Shown: piece by piece, positions 1-4,617 of the stretch
Layout of the letters: every line of letters begins with the position of its first letter
Numbering within the stretch: the stretch's first letter is position 1
NCBI GenBank assembly: GCA_031265005.1
Contig: JAISDD010000143.1
Location: 1 to 7,642 of the forward strand
Source of the DNA: Syntrophomonadaceae bacterium
Lineage (GTDB): Bacteria; Bacillota; Syntrophomonadia; Syntrophomonadales; Syntrophomonadaceae
Length of the DNA stretch: 7,642 bases
Direction: 5' to 3'
Made by a program: the position numbers and the translations under genes
The notes under the pieces: generated by a model
The model's database searches: none
Seen by the model: only the letters and a program-made list of their open reading frames with translations
Told to the model about the DNA's origin: nothing

Positions 1-76
1 CTTCCAGTGCCGCTTCCGGCGTAACGCGCAATTGCAGAGTTTTACGCTTGGAGCGGATCAAAATGTATTCCCGCAT
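1..76 (-). CDS. YgjP-like (M48-type) metallopeptidase, N-terminal fragment
   Basis: Only the first 25 codons lie in the window; the gene continues off the left edge. Reading from an ATG at 76-74, the product begins with Arg-Glu-Tyr, then Ile-Leu-Ile-Arg-Ser-Lys-Arg-Lys-Thr-Leu and a Leu-Arg-Val-Thr-Pro stretch. This arginine/lysine-rich opening is typical of the YgjP/DUF45 family, predicted zinc metallopeptidases whose HExxH motif would lie outside the window. The frame is closed upstream by a TAG. An AAAGGA element lies 12 bases before the ATG, a long spacing, so a non-ATG start a few codons upstream is possible. The family call rests on a short N-terminus and is moderate. It is transcribed away from the structured RNA region, so the 80-300 gap should hold the upstream signals of both units. 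Confidence 0.62.
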   Translation of the reverse strand, partial: MREYILIRSKRKTLQLRVTPEAALE

Positions 77-112
77 ATGCTTCAGGCGTCCTTTCTATAC
101 CTAACGTGATTT

Positions 113-126
113 TTGTCCTTTTTAAA
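113..126. repeat. 14-bp direct repeat, copy 1
   Basis: TTGTCCTTTTTAAA occurs here and again, identically, at 315-328. The bases flanking the two copies differ. The copies lie 202 bases apart and bracket the gap between the YgjP-like gene and the structured RNA. This copy overlaps the left arm of the inverted repeat at 123-166. It could be a duplicated regulatory site or a trace of a past insertion; no transposase or terminal repeats support the second option. Confidence 0.4.
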
Positions 127-166
127 TGAGAACTTCCCACCCGGCGCGTTCCAGCCTTCTCATTTA
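123..166. repeat. Inverted repeat (hairpin) upstream of the YgjP-like gene
   Basis: AAATGAGAA at 124-132 is perfectly complementary to TTCTCATTT at 157-165, and one more pair (123/166) extends the stem to 10 bp around a 24-base loop. GGC at 143-145 can pair with GCC at 154-156 inside the loop. It lies 50-90 bases upstream of the YgjP-like start and is followed by no long T-run on either strand, so it is more likely a leader hairpin or operator than a terminator. Function unknown. Confidence 0.45.
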
Positions 167-314
167 TAACCATTTTACCATAATCCGTCGGCTTAGCTCT
201 GCCACCGAACGCGTTGTCAAGAGGTTTTCGCTGTTATTCGACTTTTTTTGTAATTTACTTAATATTTTGGGACATAATTACAATAGACAGAACGTGTAGT
301 ATGAGCGGCGGCAG

Positions 315-328
315 TTGTCCTTTTTAAA
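315..328. repeat. 14-bp direct repeat, copy 2
   Basis: Second exact copy of TTGTCCTTTTTAAA (first at 113-126). It falls just inside the proposed 5' end of the large plus-strand RNA, before the hairpin at 343-387. If the RNA starts near 285-300 this copy is transcribed and the first is not, which argues against a simple promoter duplication. Confidence 0.4.
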
Positions 329-403
329 GATTTTTACGCTGATTCCCCAGCGGGCGTAACTTGGGCGAGTTAAAGTACAGTGGGGAGAAAGAGTAATCAT
401 CGC

Positions 404-415
404 ATCACCTCCTTT
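404..415 (+). promoter_or_regulatory. Anti-Shine-Dalgarno element inside the structured RNA
   Basis: ATCACCTCCTTT is identical to the 12 bases near the 3' end of bacterial 16S rRNA that contain the anti-Shine-Dalgarno. It can pair with 861-873, covering the Shine-Dalgarno of the downstream small ORF, with only one bulged G (869) and one G-U pair (405/872). It can alternatively fold locally as hairpin 405-413/418-426 (8 pairs, one C-A mismatch), which also uses the bases of the second long-range helix (419-425). The two states exclude each other. Read on the minus strand the same bases are a perfect Shine-Dalgarno, discussed among the rejected items. Confidence 0.6.
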
Positions 416-878
416 ACAGGAAGTGACCAAACCGCCAAGCGATGGCCCTTCGGGGCACAAGCAGTCTTGCCACCCGATAGGGTGGGTCCATACATATACC
501 CCTGTCCCCCTCTCTGCGAGGACAAACGGGGCACGAGATATACCATAAAGCGTCAAGAAATGAACCTTTTTTATGGCAATGGCCTCCCTCCCCCCTATGG
601 TAGTACCCTCCCCTCTGGAAGGGCAGGCAAGCAATCTAGAAGCACAATCCAGCATAAAATAATCCTGTGAGGTTGGGCTCTTATCCTCGCATAATGGGTG
701 TATAGCCTGTGTCCGAGGGCATTGACAAAGAAATAAGGTTTTTTTATACTGGTGGAAGGTGTTGCCACAAGAACTCGCAAGGCCCCTTTTACTGGGGGTA
801 GGCGGAAAGGCGGTTAGCCACTTCCCTAAGAATACCCTGCCCCGTTGGGGACGGGGCACAAAAGGAGGGTGGTAGTAA

Positions 879-1079
879 GTGGAGTTCATAGCATTGATAC
901 TTATTGTAGTGTTGTTGCTGCTTGAAACCATTAATCATAACCACCCGTCAAACGGGTGGTTTTTTGTTCCGCGCAAAACCCGCGCGGAACTGCCTAAAGG
1001 CTCTAACAAAACAAACGCCGTTAGTGGCTTTTGTTTTATCCGGCTATATATTATGGACTTCCCATTGCATAAGATATGA
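879..1079 (+). CDS. Hypothetical small hydrophobic ORF read through the terminator
   Basis: A GTG at 879 follows an AAAGGAGG Shine-Dalgarno (861-868) with a 10-base spacing. The first 15 residues are strongly hydrophobic (Ile, Leu and Val run at about residues 4-15), then Glu-Thr-Ile-Asn-His-Asn. The frame then passes through the intrinsic terminator (939-965) and two more hairpins before a stop at 1077-1079, so residues after about 28 are encoded by hairpin arms. If transcripts end near 965 the ORF has no stop codon. A short hydrophobic helix with a polar tail resembles small membrane toxins in general design, but I see no match to a named family. It may not be translated, or may be made only when the Shine-Dalgarno escapes pairing with 404-415. 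Confidence 0.25.
   Translation: MEFIALILIVVLLLLETINHNHPSNGWFFVPRKTRAELPKGSNKTNAVSGFCFIRLYIMDFPLHKI
939..965 (+). terminator. Strong intrinsic terminator of the plus-strand RNA
   Basis: AACCACCCGT at 939-948 pairs perfectly with ACGGGTGGTT at 952-961 (10 bp, loop CAA), followed at once by a T-run through 965. The minus strand has no T-run after the stem, so the terminator works only for plus-strand transcripts. This is the main evidence that the structured region is transcribed on the plus strand. Confidence 0.85.
966..990. repeat. GC-rich hairpin directly after the terminator
   Basis: GTTCCGCGC at 966-974 and GCGCGGAAC at 982-990 form a perfect 9-bp stem with the loop AAAACCC. It starts at the base after the terminator T-run and has no T-run of its own on the plus strand. 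It could protect or delimit read-through transcripts; function unknown. Confidence 0.5.
1008..1037 (+). terminator. Second, weaker terminator-like hairpin
   Basis: AAAACAAA (1008-1015) pairs with TTTGTTTT (1030-1037), and GCC (1017-1019) with GGC (1026-1028), separated by one C-T mismatch, around the loop GTTAGT. Its 3' arm is T-rich, so it could act as a back-up terminator behind 939-965. CTAAC (1003-1007) and GTTAG (1020-1024) offer a competing 5-bp stem. It stands between the plus-strand RNA and the convergent trxA gene. Confidence 0.4.
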
Positions 1080-1103
1080 TTCAGCTTATTTAAGTTTCTG
1101 AAA

Positions 1104-1121
1104 ATATAAAAACTTTTATAT
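1104..1121 (-). terminator. Weak AT-only terminator candidate after trxA
   Basis: ATATAAAA (1104-1111) and TTTTATAT (1114-1121) are perfectly complementary, and on the minus strand the stem is followed by a short T-run, 12 bases after the trxA stop. The stem has no G-C pair, so termination would be weak. No better terminator is visible downstream of trxA on its strand. Confidence 0.3.
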
Positions 1122-1132
1122 ATGTCAAAAAA

Positions 1133-1459
1133 TTATTCTAAAACTTTGTTAATGGCTTCTTGAATCTGTTCTTTTCCCTGAGCTCCCACGATACGCGCTA
1201 CTTCATTGCCGCCTTTAAAAAAAGCTAATGTCGGAATCCCTCTTACCCCATATTGCACGGCTAATTCTTTATTTTCATCGACGTTGAGCTTAGCGACTTT
1301 TATGTGATCTTCATTTTCAACGGCTAAAGTCTCCACTACCGGTCCTATCATCTTACACGGGCCGCACCATGGCGCCCAAAAGTCAACTAAAACAGGCGTT
1401 TCAGAATTAGCAACTTCTTGTTCCCAATTATTTCCATCTACTTGTATTATTTTGCCCAC
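1133..1459 (-). CDS. trxA: Thioredoxin
   Basis: 108 residues, the normal length for a single-domain bacterial thioredoxin. This cytoplasmic dithiol-disulfide reductase is recharged by thioredoxin reductase, which is not in the window. The active site Trp-Cys-Gly-Pro-Cys is at residues 31-35 after the Phe-Trp-Ala-Pro strand. The cis-proline is Pro76 in Gly-Ile-Pro-Thr, and the Gly-Val-Arg-Gly loop just before it is typical. The start is GTG, supported by AGGAGG seven bases upstream. It stands alone between two long gaps. TTGATT and TATTAT boxes at 1569-1564 and 1547-1542 (16-base spacing) are a possible promoter, so it is probably monocistronic. It converges with the plus-strand structured RNA. 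In an anaerobe it would help reduce oxidised protein thiols; a specific link to the iron-sulfur enzymes of the neighbouring operon is only a guess. Confidence 0.98.
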   Translation of the reverse strand: MGKIIQVDGNNWEQEVANSETPVLVDFWAPWCGPCKMIGPVVETLAVENEDHIKVAKLNVDENKELAVQYGVRGIPTLAFFKGGNEVARIVGAQGKEQIQEAINKVLE

Positions 1460-1541
1460 TTTATAACCTCCTAATTTTGATCAATTTATTAAATATTTTA
1501 CTTTTATGCCGCTCCTCAAAAATTATATATGTGATCATTTA

Positions 1542-1569
1542 ATAATATTTTAGCCCCATTATAAATCAA
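1542..1569 (-). promoter_or_regulatory. Candidate promoter of trxA
   Basis: On the minus strand TTGATT (1569-1564) and TATTAT (1547-1542) are separated by 16 bases, matching the housekeeping sigma consensus at 4 of 6 and 5 of 6 positions. A perfect TATAAT also occurs at 1527-1522, but without a convincing -35 box. The AT-rich context makes chance matches likely. Confidence 0.3.
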
Positions 1570-1570
1570 G

Positions 1571-1604
1571 AAAAAGAGCATCCGCAAAATACGCAAAACT
1601 CTTT
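1571..1604 (-). terminator. Possible terminator after the 36-residue membrane peptide
   Basis: On the minus strand AAAGAG (1604-1599) pairs with CTCTTT (1578-1573) and the second arm runs into a T-rich stretch. The stem is short, the loop is 20 bases with only weak internal pairing, and the candidate trxA promoter starts immediately after it. Low to moderate confidence. Confidence 0.35.
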
Positions 1605-1607
1605 AAG

Positions 1608-1718
1608 CTACATTACCCAAGCTAAATAATATATTGCCGCGGCAATTAAACAAGCGGCCAACGACCATGAAAACGTCATTATCATTTCACTTTTTATTTG
1701 TTTTTTCAAGTCTTCCAT
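1608..1718 (-). CDS. 36-residue single-pass membrane peptide, unknown function
   Basis: ATG at 1718-1716 to TAG at 1610-1608. The N-terminal 14 residues are polar (two Lys pairs, Asp, Glu). They are followed by a hydrophobic segment at about residues 15-35 (Trp-Ser-Leu-Ala-Ala-Cys-Leu-Ile-Ala-Ala-Ala-Ile-Tyr-Tyr and onward), long enough to cross the membrane once. A GGGGG ribosome-binding site lies 10 bases upstream, and a good promoter (1765-1792) sits in front. Those signals, plus the clean polar/hydrophobic division, make it more credible than a random short frame. It lies between rdgB and trxA, where many relatives carry a phosphodiesterase gene after rdgB; none is present here. I do not recognise the family. 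With one helix and an inside-positive N-terminus it would probably sit with its N-terminus in the cytoplasm. Confidence 0.55.
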   Translation of the reverse strand: MEDLKKQIKSEMIMTFSWSLAACLIAAAIYYLAWVM

Positions 1719-1764
1719 TATTTACTCGCCCCCTAATTCATTATTTTCAGTATAACATAATTTA

Positions 1765-1792
1765 ATTATACTCATTAAAATATCATATTCAA
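1765..1792 (-). promoter_or_regulatory. Promoter candidate for the 36-residue peptide gene
   Basis: On the minus strand TTGAAT (1792-1787) and a perfect TATAAT (1770-1765) are 16 bases apart. This would put the transcription start near 1758 and the ATG about 40 bases downstream. A second, poorer -10 box (TATACT, 1754-1749) follows. It lies after the rdgB stop, so the peptide need not depend on the long operon. Confidence 0.5.
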
Positions 1793-1833
1793 TCGCAATA
1801 TACACCTTTTCCCTCGCCTTGCAAAAAAATATT

Positions 1834-2445
1834 CTATCTTTTAACAAGGTTAAACTCTTTGAGCAAATAATAAACCTCTTTTAAAGCTTTGGCCCTGTGA
1901 CTTATCACATTTTTCTCCGTTTCGCTCAACTGCGCAAAAGTCCGGCTGTATCCCTGCGGAATAAACAGCGGATCATAGCCGAAGCCGTTTTTTCCCAGCG
2001 GTTTATCATTTATATGGCCTGGACAAACTCCCCGAACGGTTTTTACCATACCGTCAGGATCGCTCACTGCAATTACACAAACAAATTCCGCTTTACGCTG
2101 TTCGCCACGGAAATACTGTATCATTGTCAGCAATTTGGCGTTATTTTCTTCATCATTCGCCTTTTCTCCGGCAAAGCGAGCCGAATATACGCCAGGTTGT
2201 CCCTTTAAAGCTTCAACTTGCAACCCTGAATCATCAGCTAAGCAAACACATCCGCTAGCCGCAGCAGTTAATCTAGCTTTTTTAGCCGCATTTTCAGCAA
2301 AGCTTTCGCCGTCTTCTATAACAGGAGGCAAGTTTTTACCGATATCTTCCAGAGTCAATATCTCTACTCCTTCATATCGTAAAATAGCTTTAAGTTCTTT
2401 TTTCTTATGCTCATTGCTGGTAGCTAACAATAATTTTCCGCTCAT
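1834..2445 (-). CDS. rdgB: Non-canonical purine NTP pyrophosphatase (RdgB/HAM1 family)
   Basis: 203 residues, standard family length. The enzyme hydrolyses ITP, dITP and XTP to the monophosphate and pyrophosphate, keeping deaminated purines out of nucleic acids; it acts in the cytoplasm as a dimer with Mg2+. Visible family motifs are Thr-Ser-Asn (9-11) with the following Lys-Lys-Lys-Glu-Leu, Ser-Phe-Ala-Glu-Asn-Ala (48-53), Ala-Asp-Asp-Ser-Gly-Leu (70-75, with the catalytic-site aspartates), Gly-Phe-Gly-Tyr-Asp-Pro (154-159) and Ser-His-Arg-Ala (182-185). The ATG lies one base after the rph stop and has no strong Shine-Dalgarno, so translation is probably coupled to rph. The rph-rdgB order is the one seen in Bacillus. 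It is the last gene of the long operon, and I see no convincing terminator after it. Confidence 0.98.
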   Translation of the reverse strand: MSGKLLLATSNEHKKKELKAILRYEGVEILTLEDIGKNLPPVIEDGESFAENAAKKARLTAAASGCVCLADDSGLQVEALKGQPGVYSARFAGEKANDEENNAKLLTMIQYFRGEQRKAEFVCVIAVSDPDGMVKTVRGVCPGHINDKPLGKNGFGYDPLFIPQGYSRTFAQLSETEKNVISHRAKALKEVYYLLKEFNLVKR

Positions 2446-2446
2446 T

Positions 2447-3178
2447 TTACTTTAATTCAATTTTGGCGATCGCTTGCTTTTGAAATTCAATAAGCTCCAT
2501 AATGCCTTTTTTAGCCAAACCCAGCAATTCCTGCAACTCATCAGCACTGAAAGTTTTTCCTTCGGCGGCGCCTTGTATTTCCACAAAATCTCCGCTCCCA
2601 GTCATTATAACATTCATATCGACGTCGGCTTGAGAATCTTCCACATATTCCAAATCCAAAATCGCCTGATGGTCTATAATCCCAACACTGACGGCCGCCA
2701 CCGCGTCTTTGCATAACACTTCCGCCGCTTTGCCTTTGGAACCCAATTTTTGCAAAGCTATGTACAAAGCTACATAGCTACCGGTTATAGACGCTGTCCT
2801 TGTCCCGCCGTCGGCTTGAATGACATCGCAGTCAATCCAGACTGTTTTTTCGCCTAAAGCCTCCATATCCACTACCGCCCGCAACGAACGGCCGATCAGA
2901 CGCTGTATCTCTGAAGTACGTCCGCTAACTTTTCCCCTGCTGACCTCGCGGACGGCCCGTCCGATAGTAGAACCTGGAAGCAGCGAATATTCAGAAGTTA
3001 CCCACCCTCGGCCAGTTCCTTTTAAAAATGAAGGCACCTTTTCTTCGATAACCGCTGTACAGAGTACTTTAGTATTGCCACAAGCGATCAAAACCGATCC
3101 ATCCGGGTTTGAAGTATAATTAGTAATAATTTCAACTGGACGCAAAGCATCCGCTCTTCTGTTCTCAGGTCTCAGCAA
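2447..3178 (-). CDS. rph: Ribonuclease PH
   Basis: 243 residues, typical for this phosphorolytic 3'-5' exoribonuclease, which trims the 3' trailer of tRNA precursors and works as a hexamer. Landmarks are the N-terminal Arg-x-x-x-Arg-Arg-x-Asp-x-Leu-Arg-Pro opening; the [13 protein letters not shown] block at 85-97; the Asp-Gly-Gly-Thr-Arg-Thr-Ala phosphate-binding loop at 123-129; the acidic Asp-Ser-Gln-Ala-Asp-Val-Asp motif at 181-187; and Ile-Gln-Gly-Ala-Ala-Glu-Gly at 201-207. The start is TTG, chosen because AAGGAG lies six bases before it and the family motif begins right after; no ATG is near. It follows fumarase beta by 29 bases and couples to rdgB. Its position downstream of metabolic genes suggests those genes were added to an older murI-gerM-rph-rdgB cluster. 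Confidence 0.98.
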   Translation of the reverse strand: MLRPENRRADALRPVEIITNYTSNPDGSVLIACGNTKVLCTAVIEEKVPSFLKGTGRGWVTSEYSLLPGSTIGRAVREVSRGKVSGRTSEIQRLIGRSLRAVVDMEALGEKTVWIDCDVIQADGGTRTASITGSYVALYIALQKLGSKGKAAEVLCKDAVAAVSVGIIDHQAILDLEYVEDSQADVDMNVIMTGSGDFVEIQGAAEGKTFSADELQELLGLAKKGIMELIEFQKQAIAKIELK

Positions 3179-3207
3179 TTTTTTCTCCTTTACTCTTCTT
3201 TTTTTGA

Positions 3208-3732
3208 TTATGTTTTATATAAACTGTTTCCATAAATATCAATAGCCACTATACAAGGGAAATCGTATACCTCCATTTTAATAAGTGCCTCCGGCCCCAA
3301 CTCTTGGTAAGCAACTGTTTCTACTTTTTTTATTGTCTGGGCAATAAAGGCGCCTGCTCCGCCAATAGCCGCAAAATAAACGGCTTTATACTTTACCATC
3401 GCCTCAATTACTGCCGGCCCGCGCTGTCCTTTGCCAATCATGCCTTTCAATCCCGCTTCCAGCATTATCGGAGTGTAGGCATCCATGCGCCCGCTAGTGG
3501 TCGGCCCGGCGGATCCTATTACGCGCCCTGGCGGCGCCGGACAAGGCCCCACATAATATATTACCTGACCTTGTAAATCCACCGGCCAATCACAACCGCT
3601 CTGACGCCCGGCGGCCATTTTTTTATGAGCGGCATCTCTTGCCCCGTAAATTACCCCTCGGATTAGCACTTCATCCCCGGCTTTTAATTCATTTATATCC
3701 TCGTCTTTTAAAGGAGGGACTATTATTTTCAC
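3208..3732 (-). CDS. Class I fumarase / hydro-lyase, beta (C-terminal) subunit
   Basis: 174 residues, matching the separately encoded C-terminal swivel domain of class I [4Fe-4S] fumarases. With the alpha subunit it interconverts fumarate and L-malate. Visible motifs are Gly-Ala-Arg-Asp-Ala-Ala-His-Lys-Lys (30-38), Tyr-Tyr-Val-Gly-Pro-Cys-Pro (59-65), [11 protein letters not shown] (74-84), Ile-Gly-Lys-Gly (99-102) and Gly-Gly-Ala-Gly-Ala (124-128). These include the substrate-carboxylate and catalytic loops of the family. The start is GTG with GGGAGG six bases upstream. The gene begins 42 bases after the alpha stop, so the pair should be co-translated in similar amounts. The related L-tartrate dehydratase (TtdB) shares these motifs; fumarase is the more likely activity in an anaerobe, but sequence motifs alone do not exclude tartrate dehydratase. 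Confidence 0.94.
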   Translation of the reverse strand: MKIIVPPLKDEDINELKAGDEVLIRGVIYGARDAAHKKMAAGRQSGCDWPVDLQGQVIYYVGPCPAPPGRVIGSAGPTTSGRMDAYTPIMLEAGLKGMIGKGQRGPAVIEAMVKYKAVYFAAIGGAGAFIAQTIKKVETVAYQELGPEALIKMEVYDFPCIVAIDIYGNSLYKT

Positions 3733-3774
3733 AAAAAACCTCCCGGCGGAAATTATTAAACCATATTGCGCGGT

Positions 3775-4617
3775 TTATATTTTTATAACCGCTCTTCTAG
3801 TACAGTGGCAGTTCATGTTGACCGCAACCGGCAAACTGGCAATATGAGTAGGCCCTACTTCAATGTTAACCGCTAAAGCACTCGTATCTCCGCCTAAACC
3901 TTGAGGCCCGATCGACAATTTATTGATTTCTTGCAACAGCTCATTTTCCAAACCGGCGACGTCCTGGCGCTCGTGTCGTTGGTCTACCGGTCTCAATAAA
4001 GCCCGTTTGGCTAAATAAGCGCAATGCTCTAAATTGCCTCCGCATCCTACCCCTACAATTACCGGCGGGCAACTATTAGCTCCCGCCGCGGAAACAGTAT
4101 TGATAATAAAAGCTTTGATATTCTCAAGGCTTTCAGTGGGCTTAAAGACAGCTAACGCCCCCACATTTTCACTTCCCGCGCCTTTGGGCAAAATTTTAAG
4201 CCATAAATTTTCTCCCGGAACTATATGAGTGTGAATAATTGCCGGCGTATTGTCGCCGGTATTCATTCTAATAAAAGGGTCATCCACTACAGAGTTGCGA
4301 AAATACCCTTTTTTATACCCTTCTCTTATCCCCTGCTGAATAGCTTCCTCCAGCCCGCCGCCTTCCAGCTTCACCTCTTGCCCTATGGACAAATCGATCA
4401 CTACCAAACCAGTGTCCTGGCAAAGCGGCATTTGTTCTTTAGCGGCTATATCAGCGTTGAGCAGCAAAATATCTAAAATCTTACGGGCACGAGGTACGCT
4501 TTCTTTTTCCTTAGCCGCTCGTAAAGCTTGCAAAATATCCGGCGGAAGAATAGTGTTAGCTTTGATTACGGCGTTACAAACCGCGCTGGTTATTTCGCTC
4601 ATTTGTACGGTTCTCAC
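3775..4617 (-). CDS. Class I fumarase / hydro-lyase, alpha (N-terminal) subunit
   Basis: 280 residues carrying the iron-sulfur domain of the two-subunit, oxygen-sensitive fumarase. Probable cluster ligands are Cys66 (Pro-Leu-Cys-Gln-Asp-Thr-Gly), Cys183 (Asn-Ser-Cys-Pro-Pro) and Cys270 (Asn-Met-Asn-Cys-His-Cys). Other family marks are Asn-Thr-Gly-Asp-Asn-Thr-Pro-Ala (119-126), Lys-Gly-Ala-Gly-Ser-Glu-Asn (145-151) and Gly-Val-Gly-Cys-Gly-Gly (189-194). The start is GTG at 4617, with AAAGGGGG six bases upstream. It overlaps the activase stop by four bases (GTGA), a classic translational-coupling arrangement. An ATG five codons downstream is a weaker alternative. The alpha/beta split form is common in anaerobic Bacillota and archaea. 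L-tartrate dehydratase alpha (TtdA) is the main alternative. The tight link to an activase-dependent dehydratase suggests shared anaerobic expression, not necessarily a shared pathway. Confidence 0.95.
   Translation of the reverse strand: MRTVQMSEITSAVCNAVIKANTILPPDILQALRAAKEKESVPRARKILDILLLNADIAAKEQMPLCQDTGLVVIDLSIGQEVKLEGGGLEEAIQQGIREGYKKGYFRNSVVDDPFIRMNTGDNTPAIIHTHIVPGENLWLKILPKGAGSENVGALAVFKPTESLENIKAFIINTVSAAGANSCPPVIVGVGCGGNLEHCAYLAKRALLRPVDQRHERQDVAGLENELLQEINKLSIGPQGLGGDTSALAVNIEVGPTHIASLPVAVNMNCHCTRRAVIKI

Larger units (their letters stand above)
300..965 (+). ncRNA. Large structured non-coding RNA candidate (about 670 nt)
   Basis: No protein family is visible here on either strand, but the plus strand is dense in stems. 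Local hairpins: 343-349/381-387; 357-361/368-372; 445-448/453-456 with a C(UUCG)G tetraloop; 458-461/466-469; 470-475/480-485; 499-507/520-531; 543-549/570-576; 641-650/671-679; 685-689/714-718; 752-755/765-768; 783-786/794-797; 838-845/851-858. Three nested long-range helices close the core: 404-415 with 861-873 (12 bp, one bulged G, one G-U), 419-425 with 819-825 (7 bp) and 430-436 with 809-815 (7 bp). A short 393-399/895-900 helix may continue outward. Transcription should end at the terminator near 965. The 5' end is uncertain: CATAAT at 273-278 with TTGTAA at 248-253 (19-base spacing) is a weak promoter candidate. I do not recognise the class. All pairings were read by eye, not folded by computer. 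Confidence 0.75.

Noticed and set aside
183..220. Promoter for the YgjP-like gene using TTGACA on the minus strand at 220-215
   Set aside because: The -35 box is perfect, but no acceptable -10 box occurs at 16-18 bases; the best match there (GCTAAG) is poor.
380..670. Plus-strand 96-codon open frame
   Set aside because: No Shine-Dalgarno of note, no recognisable protein pattern, and it overlaps at least six RNA hairpins; best explained as a chance frame in the structured RNA.
278..931. Long minus-strand open frame (217 codons) antisense to the structured RNA, including a 40-codon part (278-400) that follows a perfect AAAGGAGGTGAT Shine-Dalgarno
   Set aside because: The encoded protein has no family motif and is rich in Cys, Pro and Arg read from hairpin arms, and the only strong terminator in the region works on the plus strand. 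The perfect SD is the complement of the 16S-like element, so it is kept as an alternative explanation of that match. A 40-residue peptide starting at 400 cannot be fully excluded without expression data.
300..965. RNase P RNA, tmRNA, SRP RNA, 6S RNA, group I or group II intron
   Set aside because: I looked for their hallmark sequences (the RNase P GAGGAAAGTCC block, a tRNA-like 3' end with a resume codon frame, the SRP GGAAA-type loop, intron domain V or P7 signatures) on both strands and found none.
939..1037. Right end of an IS200/IS605-type element or a HEARO-like transposon RNA
   Set aside because: The hairpins resemble such ends in style, but there is no TnpA, TnpB or IscB reading frame, no matching left end, and no target-site pattern in the window.
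1836..2208. Open frames on the plus strand opposite rdgB, and similar ones opposite rph, the fumarase, dehydratase, activase and murI genes
   Set aside because: They are opposite-strand shadows of well-supported conserved genes, with no ribosome-binding sites or protein motifs of their own.
4034..4042. Frameshift or damage in the fumarase alpha gene
   Set aside because: The frame is intact through Cys183, Cys192, Cys199 and Cys270 and has normal length; no disruption is present.
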